A stretch of 64,000 bases of DNA from Dillenia suffruticosa (GCA_033439265.1 JAVTVX010000015.1:25163947-25227946), one strand, 5' to 3'; shown: positions 24,201-36,689, counted from the stretch's first letter. The notes: generated by a model from the sequence alone, not told the origin. Numbers and translations: made by a program.

Positions 24201-25510
24201 GAGCTCTGCAAATAAAGAAAACCTAATATAGTCTATTTTGGAATTTTCGAATGCAAATGTTATGTTCTGAATAAAGGAAAAAAAATTTTAGAAAAATTTG
24301 ATATTAAAAGTGATGAGTGAATATTTGTAAGATATTTGACAGTAAGGCATAAAATCTATAACAAAAGAACTATGACAGTAGAAAGTTTAAAACTGATCAA
24401 ATATTTGTATGGATTAAAATAAACTCTTAAAGTTTTGTATGAAAAACTTAGCAACTTTTTAATTGAAAACAAATTTGAGAAAGGAAATATTAATACAACT
24501 CTCTTTATCAAAAGAAAAGAAAATAATTTTCTGATAATTCAAATATATAAAGATGATATAATTTTCAGAGAAACAAGTGTAAAAATGTGTGAAGATTTTG
24601 CGTAAAGAATGTAAGGAGAATTTGAAATATGTATGATGGAAGAGTTAAATTATTTTCTAAAATTTCAAATTAAACAATCGAAAATGTAATATTTATCAAT
24701 CAATTCAAATACACAAATGATCTCATTAAAAGATTTGAATTCAGTGAAAGCAAAAGAAATGTCACACCTATGAGTGCAAGTCTGAAATTAGATAAAAATG
24801 AAAACGACAAATCAGTTTATCAAAAATTATATAAAAGTATGATTAAATCACTTTTGTATCTCACTAGATTGAGATCGGCATACAATTCAGTGTATGTCTT
24901 TGTGTAAGATTACAATCAGATCCAAAGGAATCCTATTTGATAGCAGTTAAAAGAATTTTTAGATATCTTAAAGATACCACATATCTAGACTTTTTGTATG
25001 ATAAAAATTCAAATTTTCAATTGCATAGATTCTCTGATTCAGATTTTGCAGAATACAAATTAAATAGAAAAAATACCAATGGTACTTGTCAATTTTTTGG
25101 AAGTATGTTGATATCATGGTCTTCCAAGAAAGTCAATAGTATAACATTGTCAACAATCGAAACTGAATATGTCTCTGTTGGACAATGTACTACACAAATT
25201 CTGTGGATTAAATATCAAATGAAAGATTTTGGTATAGATTTTGGTATAGATTTTGACTGTATTCCTATAAAATATGATTATACAAGTGTCATAAATTTAA
25301 CTAAAAATTTAGTGTATCATTCTCGAATCAAACATATTGAAGTGAGATATCATTTCATCAGAAAACCATGTATTGAAAAATGAAATTTTTTTTGCCTATA
25401 TAGAGACTCAAAAACAAATTGATGACGTTCTTACCAAACCACTGGATAAAAATAGATTTTAGAAACTAAGAAAAGAGTTAGGAATGACTGAAATAGAGTA
25501 GTAAAGAAAT
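21290..25510 (+). pseudogene. Copia gag-pol remnants
   Basis: Pieces recognisable by translation are: gag (about 21290-22200, UBN2-like, ending in a Lys-rich zinc-knuckle region); a Ser/Glu/Asp-rich linker (22200-22605); aspartic protease surroundings (about 23140-23300); integrase core (about 23750-24130, with FVIIDDFSKYTWV-type motif); reverse transcriptase traces (24400-24900); and a better preserved RNase H segment (24937-25383, with SDSDFAEYKLNRK and ISWSSKKVNSITLSTIETEY motifs). The order protease-integrase-RT-RNase H is that of Copia. It is a fossil, broken many times. Confidence 0.9.
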
Positions 25511-25925
25511 GTAAAAAATAGAGTATATGAAAAATCTGGAAATGAACTTTAGGTCGACCCATTTCGTGAAGGTGTCGATAAATTGAAAAATATACAGTCT
25601 TGTCGACCTACTAATCATTGTATTCGAAATGTTATCGACTTACTGCTTAAAATCAAAAACATACATGGTTTGAGGACTGTACATAAATGTGCTGATATAC
25701 ATAACAGTCGAAATCAGGTCGATGCTTTTAAAAATATGTCAACCTGATAACTTTTGAACATCCTTAAAATAGGTTAACATGCACGAAAAGATGTCAACCC
25801 GTGACATGTAAGAAGGAATATGAACGGTTTAACATATCGACCCGTCTCTTTCTCTATTTCCAAATTCAAATTTCTCACTTTCTCTCTAAAACCCTTAACG
25901 AATTTCTGTGGTGAAATCATAATTG
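25511..25925 (+). other. Spacer between Copia pol and the extra ORF, rich in GTCGAC words
   Basis: Non-coding spacer downstream of pol. Between about 25550 and 25860 it repeats AGGTCGACC, TGTCGATAA, CTTGTCGACCTA, TATCGACTTA and ATCGACCCG at roughly 25-50-bp intervals. This is the same motif style as the LTR arrays, although the spacer is not otherwise a copy of the LTR. Confidence 0.6.
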
Positions 25926-26519
25926 ACAATGGCTCTTAAACAAAAATTGTCCACCTCTAAACAATCAAATCATCCAAACCGCCTACGAAACCTATAACTA
26001 AGCTTTCTTCATCAAAACCCTCACATGCGAAACCCACTTCTTTAAAACCCCCTTTGCCGCCTTCGCAGACAGAACCTATTCCATAGTTCAATACTCATGA
26101 GTTTCAATTGCTTGAACAAAGCGAACGGTATGAGAAATTATTGTTAAGAAGGAAAATCAATCAGGGAAGATTGATTGATTGTGTATTTCTGAAAAGTGCG
26201 AATATTAAGTATGAAGAGCAATTGAATGAGGTATGCTCACATTGTCTTATGATTCTGAATAAATTCATTCATGGGAAAGCAATCAAATAGTTTTATAACA
26301 ATATCGAAATAATTTCTAACGGAGTTGAGAATGAGATACAAATTACTTTAGATGATCACTTTATTTCATGCACATTTAGAACATATGTAGATGGAAAAGT
26401 AATTGAAGTTACTTCTAGAATTATTTGTAGAGAAAATGCTCTTGTATGGGTACCATATGACAAATGTGAACTCTATATAAAATTTAGTTATTTCACTACA
26501 AAATAAATGGTATTAACGA

Positions 26520-26990
26520 AGGAAAAAATTCGTCGCTATTTTGTGATGAAAAATAATTTTGTCACTATTTTGCTACAAAATTTCTGACAAAACCGTAGTC
26601 ATGGCGAAATTAGCAACAAATACCTGATTCGTGGCTAAATTCGTTATTAATTAGTGACAAAAATATTTTTGTTACTAAATTCGTCGCTAACTAACGATGA
26701 TAATCTTTTCGTCGCTAATTTTAGCAACGAAAAATTGTTTGTGGTTAATTTGGTCGCTAATTTGTAAGGAAAATATTTTTGTTATAAAATTCGTCGCTAA
26801 TTAGCAACGAATGTAAATTTCGTAACTAAATTTTGTCACGAACTAATTATTCATCACAAATTTCATCGCTCATTAGCAACAAAAATTTGTTGTCGCCAAA
26901 TTCATCGCTAATTTAGCTACGAACTCCAAAATCCGTGACAAAATTCATCGTTAATTCCTATCACATTTCAAAATTCATGACTAATTTTGT
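26520..26990. repeat. Left subterminal repeats of the CACTA element
   Basis: About fifteen copies of TCGTCGCTAA, TTAGCAACGAA and close variants lie in both orientations with 20-40-bp spacing. They mirror the right subterminal block at 32985-33250. Many CpG positions have decayed to CA or TG, as expected of methylated DNA. Confidence 0.85.
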
Positions 26991-27571
26991 GACTAAATTT
27001 CTTTTACAATTTATTATGAAATATTTTCAACCATGTCCTTCTTTTTGACAATTTCTGAATAATGAAATCGAGTTCAATGCATAATAAATATTACGGTTCT
27101 CTGCAGATTGATAATTTTTATTAATAAATAATTGAATCAATCTCTAACAAATAATTTTTCATTACACGCTGTTGAAGATTTCACCCTTTGTGTTCTATCT
27201 TCTCTGCCTGTTCGCTTCTATGATCAATTGTTGAATCGCCTTCAAAGGTTCAGTCGTTATTCTTCAATTGTCATAGTTATCAGTAAGAAAGATAATAAAT
27301 CGGAAACTCTATACATGGTTTCGAAATGATGGAACAATAGATCGGACATCTATGTCTGGTGAACCAATCTCTCCAAAAAGTAAATTAGACAGTAGTTTCT
27401 AGGGGATAGGAGCATTGAAATAGATGGGTAATGAGAGGCAGTAATCATTTATTAATTGTTCTAAGGTTTGGAAAAGAAAAAAAAAGATAATAAGATAAAG
27501 GGAAAAGTAATAAAATAAAATAAAATAAAAATAAAATAAAGAAATAATAAAATCATAAAATCAAAAGACTT

Positions 27572-27664
27572 AGCGACGGATTATCATATCCGTCGTTGAC
27601 TTAGCGACGGAAAATAAAATCCGTCGCTGACTTAGCGATAGAAAAATGAATCTATCGCTAAGCG
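27572..27664. repeat. Internal palindromic island of AGCGACGGA units
   Basis: Three consecutive hairpin-like units occur: AGCGACGGA..TCCGTCG, AGCGACGGA..TCCGTCGCT and AGCGATAGA..TCTATCGCT, each separated by TGACTT. Their CpGs are better preserved than in the element's own subterminal repeats. The island lies about 1.1 kb inside the left end, so it may mark a second, younger inserted end or a duplicated subterminal block. Confidence 0.7.
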
Positions 27665-30064
27665 CGAACTTGAAAATCTAGAGTTGTTCTTATTCATTTC
27701 TCTTTCACGACTCTCCTAAGTCTTGCTGCCTCTCCCTTAGCCGCTTGGTCCTCCTTACGTCTTCTCTCTGTCGCGTCGCATCCTTCATCCCTGACCATCG
27801 TCTATCCATTGCATCTTTGCTCGTTGCCATATGCTCAACTTTGTCGACTATCGTAGCAACCAGCTCCCACAACCAACAACCGTCTAAGAGGGAAATTAGT
27901 GAAATCTGCATATTCTCTTGAATTGACAGCACGTTTAAGAGGTAATAAAATTCTGCATATTAAGAATAAAAATCATGATTCATATATGGCCAATCTTGAA
28001 AATTAGAGAAATCTGCACATTAGTGAATCTCTTCTAGAAGTCCATTTTGGTGAAGGATTCACTGCCTTCTCTCTTCATCTCACCCTCTCCCTGTCTCTCA
28101 ACTTTGTTTTCATACAAATCGACGAAGGACGACTCGTCTCCATACAAATCGACGAAGGTTTTTCTCTCTTCGGCTCATCTCTCAGGTTCGTCTTCTCTCC
28201 CTCTCTCTTCTCTTCTCTACCTCATCTTCTGTATTGTTTTGGATGGAAATATAAATCAATCCAATTGGTCTGATCAGATGTTTAGTAGTAAATAAGGTAA
28301 GTGTATGAATAACGCATGAAATATGTTCGACAATATGCCTCTGAGAGCAAAGTCATTTTATCTTATGAATGGTTGTTGTATGTTTATTATGCTGAATGAC
28401 AAATAAGATCACTCAACTAAAAGCAGATGTACTTTAGAAATTTTAAAGGTAATTCGTGAATTCACATATTCCAAGATGAAGGCAAAAACAGTCCAGTTAC
28501 TCCCAATGAACAAACATGTTGAGTTCTTAAAATTATTATAATGTTCAATTGCAGAAATTACATTAAATTTAATGTATACACACACACACACACATACATA
28601 TATATATTGTAAGAACAAAGTATCCAAGGCCGGAGAACAAATTCTGTATTTCCATAAATGACTTTATTAAGGGTATCATTGTTGGTAATTAATCATCTAT
28701 GTATAACATGATTTATTATCATTGTGTTTACTTCCCCATATCTGAATTTATCACAACCTCCCTCCCTCTCTCCCTCTCTCTCTCTTCTCTTTCTCTCACC
28801 GTGTCTTCCCCTTTATTGTATAGGGTGCAATAGAGGGTAATTGCAATTTATTGCAATTTTTTAGGTTTACTATGTGCACGACATTAATAAACTAATTTTG
28901 GCCATTTGGGTATTCAATGGTGAGAGCTGTGAAGCAATGTGAGCGAGAGCATAGGGTGTTAATAGCAAAAATGACTTTCTTCCTTTTGATTTTGAATCTC
29001 ACTTTCATCATAACCATCCTCTCTTTAACAACCCCTTTTGAAAGCCTTCTTTGATCAATTGATCCTCTCTCCCTCTCTCTTTCTTTCTCTCTCTGAAAAA
29101 CCACAAAATAGGTTTTTGATCTCAGACACTCTCACAACAATCTCTGAATAGTCTGCACAAAAGAGCAATAAATCTTCACCATCATCATCTCTCTGGCTCT
29201 CTCTCTCTCTTCATGATCTTATGTTTGTGGGTTGTTTTGTGTTCTCTATTTGGTCTTTAGGCCCTTCTTGGACCAATAGATGAATAAAAGGGACTTCTTA
29301 TAAGATCTATAAGATCTTGTAGTTTGATAAGTTTATAACCCTTTTCTTGGTTCATTGCTTTAATTATGACAGATTTGTATCCGCATTTTTCTGCAACTTG
29401 TATATCATTTGCAACTAACAATATAGAAGTCTAACTTTCTGTACCAAGTGTGCCAGAAAAGGTAAGAATATTCATTTGCTGCTACTACTATTTCTTACTG
29501 CTCTTCCCTGGATGTTGTGAGTTCTTTTGTCATACCGTTGTTCTGTTTAATATCGTAGTGCATGAGTCCTCTGATGATCTTACTGATAGTCATGTTGCAT
29601 CTTTGAATTAATCCTTTAAATGAATTACAATCATTGTGCAAAGAGAAGATTATAGATAAAATGTTTGGCATTGGAAGCATTACTTTTGACTAATATCTGA
29701 ATAATGTGGCAATTGAATTTAAATTTCACTTCATATCTATTATTATAATGTGTTGCATGAAAGAGAGGGGACATAAAAAAGGAGACCTACAAGTAAATTA
29801 TAATGTCAAATTTAATTTATTTGATTATATGATTATTATTGTTCATTTAATCATATCACGCCATCATCATTTGTTATGCATTTGAAAAGAATTTTATTAC
29901 ATATAAGTCTTTTGCCACTTACGCGGGGGTCAATCAATGTCGATGAATATAGAAAAAGCTTAGTAACTATTTAAAACACTTTTATTTTTGTTTAATTCAA
30001 TTAATTCTTTTTTACTATTTAATTATTCGTAACTATGAATGATTTTTTTTAAAATTTTTATAAG
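27665..30064. other. CACTA interior without a recognised gene
   Basis: This stretch contains CT-rich runs (about 28060-28210, 28755-28800, 29065-29095, 29190-29210), a (CA)n/(AC)n microsatellite near 28576-28595, and AT-rich DNA. The CT-rich blocks look like 5' UTR-type sequence. I found no convincing coding exon. It could include captured host DNA, but nothing identifies a source. Confidence 0.4.
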
Positions 30065-32516
30065 CTAAGGAAAGGGGATCTGAGCCATCATATATCGACA
30101 CTTTTGAGCGCACATTTCAAAAGAAGGACAACACTTGGAGTGAGGAGAGAGCAATATCGGTATATAATTGACCAACTTTAAAAATTAAAATCGCAATTCC
30201 ATGACTTGATGTGCTTATACTGGCTACGTTGGCCTAGATTTCTCCTTCTCTTGCAAGTTATCTTTCCAATAAATATACTCTACATGGCATCTGTTTTTTC
30301 CTCCCTTTTTTAATACAGTATGATATAATCTAAATGGGTCTTCCCTCCCCCGAGCATACATAAAACACTTTTATGTATTGCTGACATATGTTTAATAAAG
30401 AATGCTGTTGACATGCACTTATGTTAGTTTAATGTGGACATATGTTTGACATGCACATACAATGTAATGTGGATATATGTTTCACATGCACATATAGTGT
30501 TTTTATCTGCATAATATGTAGGGCTTTCTAATGTCTGGGTTTGGGACCTTTGGCATCAATGAATAAGGTAGATTAATGTGGAGAAATGCTTTGTTAGTGC
30601 TTCGTCTGTATGATTTAAAAGAAAAGGTGAATCAAAGTTAAGCTTTGGTTAAAATTTAGGATTGAATTCATGTCTGTAGTAGTTGCTGCCTTTTACAAAC
30701 TATTCATTTTTCCCCCTAATATTTAGACAACTCTCAAGACTGCACCAAGACGGTGAACCATGTACAACCCAAGAGTCAAACAACAAACCTTTAGAAGACA
30801 TCACAAGTCTTCCATTCTGAAAAACTGAGGAGGACCAAAACTGAAGGGGTTTACACCACTAAAGAATCTCTCTGTACTTTCATTACCTAAAGATATTATT
30901 TTCTATGTATGTTTTATGTATATTTAGTATTCTTACATTTCTGTTGTCACTGTTGTTGTTTTGTTTTCTTGGAGGTTTGAACTTCCAATCATTGATACGT
31001 TCAGATAAGCATCTTTTTCCTATACAGTCTGGCTATCAAAGTCTTCTCTTATCTGACTTGTTTATTCTTATTATTATTTTTTTAAAATTTCTAAGTAGAG
31101 GATATATAAATTCTTATCAAGTTAAGGCTGTTCTAATCCTTTTGTTGCCCAATACAACAATGACAGTTCAGGTGCTAGACGTGGTGGTGGTGTTTTTTTT
31201 TTTTTTTTTTTTTTGTTTTGTGTTTTTTTTTTGGCACGGCATTCACCCAATCTGAAAAGGGTAAAGCATGATAAGTGCAAGGCCCTTGCTCTAGGGTTTA
31301 AGCAGGTGACAAATGTATTGAGGACTTTGGGAGGTTTGAAGCAATGAATTATAAGGCATACTGTGTCCAAATAACTTCCTCGTTCTTTCTTGGTGAAGCT
31401 GATTCATTTGGTTGGGTAGCATAAAAGAGCCAGAGGAAAAAGGGATTTGGGAGTAGAACATTTGAAAGTCAAAGTGGTTTCCTAAGTTGTATATTAGCTT
31501 ACATGTAAATATGCAAATGGTTTTAATAATTTTTGTTGTGTTTGTTCGTGCTATTAATTACACTAACAACATGATATGAACATTCTTTTGTGCTAATCCA
31601 CTTGCTGATATCAGTATCTTTATGCGCGCTATTGAAGTTAGAAAACGTCAGCATCTCAGCTTACAATTTCTATCTTTATACTTTCTCCCAAATGCACAGT
31701 TTTGACTTAAATCATGTTGAGGAGCATAGTTTTGTTTGCCTTAGCCATTTTTTTTTTCTCTTTTGGTCGGAGACCAAGGGGATACCAAGTATGTAGTTGC
31801 AAAGCAATAGACTAATCAATATTATTGTACTGAGATAAAAACACTATACTTCTTACTGCTTTATTTTTATTGATATATGTAATCAAAGTAGTAGAATGAT
31901 GTCTAGAAACACATATATATATCATTTCTTCATTAAATGCAGGACTGACAGCTACCAAGGCCACTTTTAAGGAATGTAGGACAGATGGCTACCAAGGCCA
32001 CTTTTCTTGCAATTAGTTGAATTCATAACCTTGTAATTATTCATTCTTACTATTTTATTGTACTTTTATTTTGATTTCTGTCATAATAATGCAGGAAAAA
32101 TATAATAAACTTCTGCTGACTAATTCGAGCAGTGCTGATCATGATGGCTCATTTGAGCCATCTTTGATAGTATGACTTTGTGGTTAAAGGCATTTGGTGG
32201 GATAAAAAAGGAAAAAATACTTGGGATGGGATCGTTGAGCAGAATGTACATACTTGGCCCATCTTTGTCCATCATGATCGCTTCAAGAAAAGAAGTGTAG
32301 CTAGATAAAGAAGTACTTAACCTCAAAATGCAACTTGCAAAGAAAGACGAATAAATCAAAGAAATCAGACAATCGCTTGAGGTAATGCAACGACTTATTT
32401 TACAGCATCTCAAATTGGATGCAAGTCAGTTTCTTCCCTCGTAGAGTCAGGTTCCCCCTTCTATACCTTTACCTCCTACTGATGACCCCGATAATGAAGA
32501 CCAGGATAATGATTGA
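30065..32516 (+). pseudogene. Ptta/En/Spm transposase-like gene remnant of the CACTA element
   Basis: Exon-like segment 30065-30159 encodes GSEPSYIDTFERTFQKKDNT then WSEERAIS, ending at a GTATAT donor. This has the PxYxxxFxxTFxKKDxxWxxxRA pattern of Ptta/En/Spm-type (transposase_24) proteins. After about 1.9 kb, 32095 follows an acceptor (AATGCAG) with EKYNKLLLTNSSSADHDGS. Then come DKKGKNTWDGIVEQNVHTWP, a coiled-coil-like KEI-QSLEVMQRLILQHLKLD stretch and an acidic end (DDPDNEDQDND) with TGA at 32514-32516. There is at least one in-frame stop (about 32177) and one frame break in the second segment. The identification is by pattern, moderately sure. Confidence 0.5.
31195..31235. repeat. Poly-T tract
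   Basis: Two long T runs separated by GTTTTGTG lie inside the CACTA interior. On the minus strand this would be an A tail following about 100 bp of sequence (31236-31330) that could be a retroposed fragment. No clear A/B boxes were found. Confidence 0.5.
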
Positions 32517-32984
32517 CGATTGTTCGTTGGATGTTATTATTAGATATTGGACGATATTGATGTTATTATTACTATCTTCTTAGATGTTAGATATTTGACT
32601 ATATTTAAATTTATTTGATTTTATTCTTATTAACATTTCGTTAGATGTACAAAAATTTATGAACATTGTCTATTGATTAGATCCCTATCGGATGTTTTTG
32701 ACATTTTGGATTTCGATATCTATGTTGCTTGGATTAGAAAATTTTTAGATTTTTTGGATAAATGTTGATAGTTTATTGTGTTTAATTGGATATTGATGAC
32801 TTATTAGTTGGATTTCAAATAATATTGGCTTGGATGGATATTGATTGCTTATTGATTTGATTGGATTAGATATTCCAAAAGATATTGATTATTATCAGTT
32901 TTATGTTGGTTGAACAGGGACAACATTTTTTTTAATAGGCAAAATATGAAAAATATCAAAATTTTTTCCTAAATTTCCAGATCC

Positions 32985-33250
32985 ATCGCTAAATTCGTCA
33001 CTAAGTCAGCAACGAAAAAAATCCGTCACTAAATATAAAGACAAAAAACAATTCGTCGTTAAATTTAGCGATGGATTTTGGCAACAAAAAATTTTTCGTT
33101 ACTAAATTAGTGATAAATCTCTCATTTTCGTTGCTAAATTTTTGTGATGTATTATTGGTGACGAAAAAATTTTCGTCACGAAATCTGTCGCTAAAAATTT
33201 TAGCAACAAATTTTTCTGAAATTTTTGTCGCTAAATCTATCGCTAAAATG
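32985..33250. repeat. Right subterminal repeats of the CACTA element
   Basis: Multiple CGTCGCTAAAT / TTTAGCGACGAA-type words (many decayed to CATCGC, TGTCGC or CGTCAC) lie in both orientations, closing with the terminal TTTTTTGTAGTG at 33265. Counterpart of 26520-26990. Confidence 0.85.
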
Positions 33251-33560
33251 GTTTTTTTTGTAGTGGTTGGAGAATGTTAGAATGGTATTCAACGATGAGA
33301 ATTTGACTATTATGAACACAAGTGTTACAGAGTTAGGATTCTATGAAAGAATTCTGTATTTGATTATTGCCCATGTATTTAGACCTCAAGGAGAAAACTA
33401 TACAACCATCTATAGAGAATATTTTTGGTTGATGGCATGTATTATGAAATCCTGAATTACATTTTATTGTTCCTTATTTCATGATTGCTGCACATAGATC
33501 AGAAAACTCTCTCTTACCATATACAAGCATGATTTCTAAGATTCTATCATCCATTTATGT

Positions 33561-34858
33561 ATAATTAGATAAATATATGGTGATAGAGATGAATGAGAAA
33601 AAAGCAGTCAATGCATCTTCCATGCTTCGAGCAAGAAGGATGTGCAATAGTGAGAGAGAATGTGTTATAAAAGATGGTAGGACAAGCAAATAAATGATAT
33701 AGGAGAAGAACATGAGGAAGCAACTAAAACTAAACAAAGGGAAGGTACAAGAGAACATGATAGATAGTCATCCAGCTTTCAGCCCATCACTCATGAAATG
33801 ATTTGGGAAAAATTAGAGAAGATTGAGAAAAGACAAATTCTACAAGGCCAAATGAGTTATGTCTTGAAAATAAAAGTTCAAAGTATTAACAACAGATTGG
33901 ACTCCATTGCAAAGGAAAAAAGAAAATCATCTCATGCACCTAAACCTTCCCATTCCTACCGATTATTATATATTAGTTTTTTCTTTGATCACTGTAATGA
34001 TTTCCTAATGTTTTATGACTTGGTACTATATAATGTTACTTTAGTTTTCACTACTTGAACTAAACATGTACTTTATTGCTGAATTCTAATATTACATAAT
34101 GTTTAATGCCAAGTATATGAAAACTTTTGTTGTGACAAAATTCCAATGTTGCCGATTAATGCATTAACACTTGTGCAATTCTGAAAATGGCTGTTGGTTG
34201 CTATGTGTATGTATGCATGCTGAGTCACTTTTTAAATCTAAATGTATGTATGCTGAGTGCATGTATGTATACTTAGAGTTGAATGTTGTACCTGTTGGTT
34301 GCTATTAGATCTTTGGCTGGATTAATGAAGAGAAGTTGATGTTTTCTTTTTAAAGGGGAGCAAATAGAAATGTATAAATGCTTCTATTGCGTGTATAATC
34401 TTTAAGCATATGAATGTTGTAACTATTACCTGCTACGGGAGAGTAGAGTCAGAAGAAGCAATTGTTTTGAATTCTGCACTTGGTTGCTCTACTCTTGACC
34501 CTTTTTATTGATGACAAAAGGGGGGAGGGAGACAGTATGGTGATGACTTTGTGATTAAGGATAACTTTGTTTTGTGACAAAGGAAATAAAATTGTGCAAC
34601 CGTGTGATGCTAATAGTTTTGTGGTGATGGCTTTGTGAAGAACATGGAACTAATTAAGATTGGTTAACGGAAGTGTTAGGAAATAGAATATGATTCTGTG
34701 GTGATTATTGTATGACACTGGTGTGAATTAAAGTCAGAAATGGGTATGTTAAAATGGTTATGAAATTTACAAATTAAAATTTTCAAAAATAAGAATCAAT
34801 AGACTCAAAGGACTTAAATAAGTGTTTGAAGTTTTATTATCATAAAAAATGGGGATAT
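33561..34858. other. 3' internal region of the SIRE-type fossil
   Basis: Largely non-coding AT-rich sequence lies between the extra ORF and the 3' LTR. It includes repeated words such as TGTATGTATGC and CTGTTGGTTGCTAT near 34195-34300, and a purine-rich tract ending just before the LTR start at 34859. No intact reading frame was recognised. Confidence 0.5.
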
Positions 34859-36669
34859 TGTTGAGAATGATAGATTTTGATAATGATAAGTTAGAGGAAA
34901 ATAGATTTAAGTATATCAGAAAGACTATCAGAAAGTAAAAGTCTACAGGTCTTGTCGACTTGTTCTTGATCCAGGTCGACCTACTCCTATACGTTCACCA
35001 ATTTTCAGAACCATATTGACTAGTTTTAGCAACACCTTGAACATATCAACCTATTAATGACCCTTGTCGACCTGAATGAAACAAACATAATAATTGTCTA
35101 GATTATATTGTCAACCTTGAAAATATGTCGATCTGACTTAAACATTCACATATTTTTTCAAGCTGAGTGAATCTTGTCAACTTGTCTTACACGTCGAGTT
35201 GAATTAGATTACACATTGATCTGTTGACCTCAGGAAGACAAGTTTAATATGACAGGTTCACCAATTTTAATAGTGTACCAATCCATTATTTACACATATC
35301 GATAACTATTAGACAAAAGTCTAGAGAGATCGACATGTCTGACAACTTATCAACCTGATTTCTTTGTTCTTTAAGAAATACACGATGACTTGCATCTCGA
35401 CTATGTCGACACATTGAACACATCGACCAATTTTATGTAAGTATAGAAATATGTCAATGTGGATTTAGAACATGTCGACCTGATGTATTTGTCCTTTAGA
35501 AATTACACGATGACCTGCATTTCAATCTTGTCAACACATTGGACATATCGACCAATTTGAAAAGTCAAGTCCACAAATTAAATGCAAGAATAGAATTGTG
35601 TCAATGTGGATTTATAACATGTTGACACAGGCTATTGATTCTTAAGTTTGGCATATTGATACCTAATTAAAATCATGTTGATACACCAGAACACGTCAAC
35701 CAATTTAATCTTACATGTCTACCTATTTTACTTTGAAACACAATCTTGTTAATCCAACTACTTTCATGTCGACCTGATCAAGAAAATCCATAATATAAAA
35801 TTTTGAATTCAAGTCGATATATTATTTAAGTTTATTGATACGAAATTGTCAGAAACTAAATTTTCGAAATAAATTTGAACATAATGATCTTCTCTTTTTC
35901 TGTCTGTCTGTTTACTTCTATTTCTATCAAAGTGTAACCTTTAAATATAGCAAAAATATCTCTCGATTGATTAAAAAAAAGTGGCGCTAGTGAAAAAATG
36001 AAACTTCAGCACGAAAATAGATACTGTTACAGAATATTGATTGATGGATATTAATGAGTAACATTCGATTTCAACAACCGCATAACAGATCTCTTCATCA
36101 TGATAATAAATATCAGAGATATGAGAAATGAACAGAAGAATACTCAATTAACAATCTGAACAACCATGAACTTACAATATTCATTATTCTGTTTTAACAA
36201 CTCATACACTCTATTCTTCATTTAAAATTCATTTAATTTTATTCTCGAGGAAATCATTTGTAAAATTAAATTTGTCCAATCTGAAGATTAGAGTCTCCCA
36301 TTTTAGACATTTTCCTCTCATCTGTACTGAGATTTCAAAAAATCAAAGAGTGTGTTATTGTTTTGGGTCCATAGAGAGAATCAATCCGTGTAGGGTTAGA
36401 AAAGTAGTATTTACGAAAAAAATACTATGAAAGTCTAACTTGAATGTGTAATCAAGTTTATATTATTAAATTGATAGTGAAAAATCTACAGAGAGTTTGA
36501 AAGCGGATATATACTTAGTTTGGTGGAATAATTATAAAAAATTTTATGTATCTTCTATTTTTCAGTTAAATAGCCAAACATCACTGTTACATTTAATACT
36601 TGTATAGTCATTTTTTTAAAAAAAAGAAACACCTCTATTCAACTATTCACTCCCTTTAGTTGAATATCA
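34859..36669 (+). repeat. 3' LTR of the SIRE-type Copia fossil
   Basis: It starts TGTTGAGAATGATAG, directly after a purine-rich tract, and ends ...TTGAATATCA. It matches 19394-21195 along its length. CATAA follows as the right target duplication. Confidence 0.9.
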
Positions 36670-36689
36670 CATAATTTGAGATTATTTAT

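Larger units (their letters stand above)
26494..33265 (+). mobile_element. CACTA (En/Spm) DNA transposon, nested in the Copia fossil
   Basis: The 6772-bp element starts CACTACAAAATAAATGG and ends TTTTTTTTGTAGTG; the reversed right end reads CACTACAAAAAAAACC. Subterminal regions (26520-26990 and 32985-33250) are packed with direct and inverted copies of TTCGTCGCTAA / TTAGCGACGAA, the transposase-binding arrangement of CACTA elements. The 3-bp flanks are TTT and GTT, a possible target duplication with one mismatch. The interior holds degenerate exons of a Ptta/En/Spm-type transposase-like protein (30065-30159; 32095-32516) but no recognisable TNP2-type catalytic transposase, so the copy is probably non-autonomous. 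Confidence 0.85.
25929..33560 (+). pseudogene. Extra 3' ORF of the SIRE-type element, split by a CACTA insertion
   Basis: Downstream of pol, 25929-26493 and 33266 to about 33560 carry remnants of a protein like those annotated in plants as 'putative plant transposon protein', found in the third ORF of some SIRE and related elements. Recognisable pieces are LIDCVFLKSANIKYEEQL before the insertion and GFYERILYLIIAHVFRPQGE after it, followed by a YTTIYREYFWLMACI segment. A CACTA DNA transposon sits between them. It is a fossil, broken. Confidence 0.65.
19394..36669 (+). mobile_element. Copia LTR retrotransposon fossil, SIRE/Maximus lineage
   Basis: Direct LTRs lie at 19394-21195 and 34859-36669, with a near-perfect 5-bp target duplication (CCTAA / CATAA). 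Between them lie, in Copia order, gag, protease, integrase, reverse transcriptase and RNase H remnants, then an extra downstream ORF, then a purine-rich tract (AAAAAATGGGGATATTG) just before the 3' LTR. The SIRE lineage is suggested by the gag type, the LTR length (about 1.8 kb) and the extra 3' ORF. Without the nested CACTA element it is about 10.5 kb, usual for SIRE. It is broken, with dozens of breaks in coding parts. In a sampled 110-bp stretch the LTRs differ at about 12% of sites, mostly transitions, suggesting an insertion a few million years old. Confidence 0.9.

Noticed and set aside
31236-31335. Possible minus-strand retroposon with an A tail
   Set aside because: No A/B boxes, target duplication or recognisable family phrase was found beside the poly-T tract.
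31122-31370. Lys-rich minus-strand frame over the poly-T tract
   Set aside because: It is a translation of a homopolymer, with no domain.
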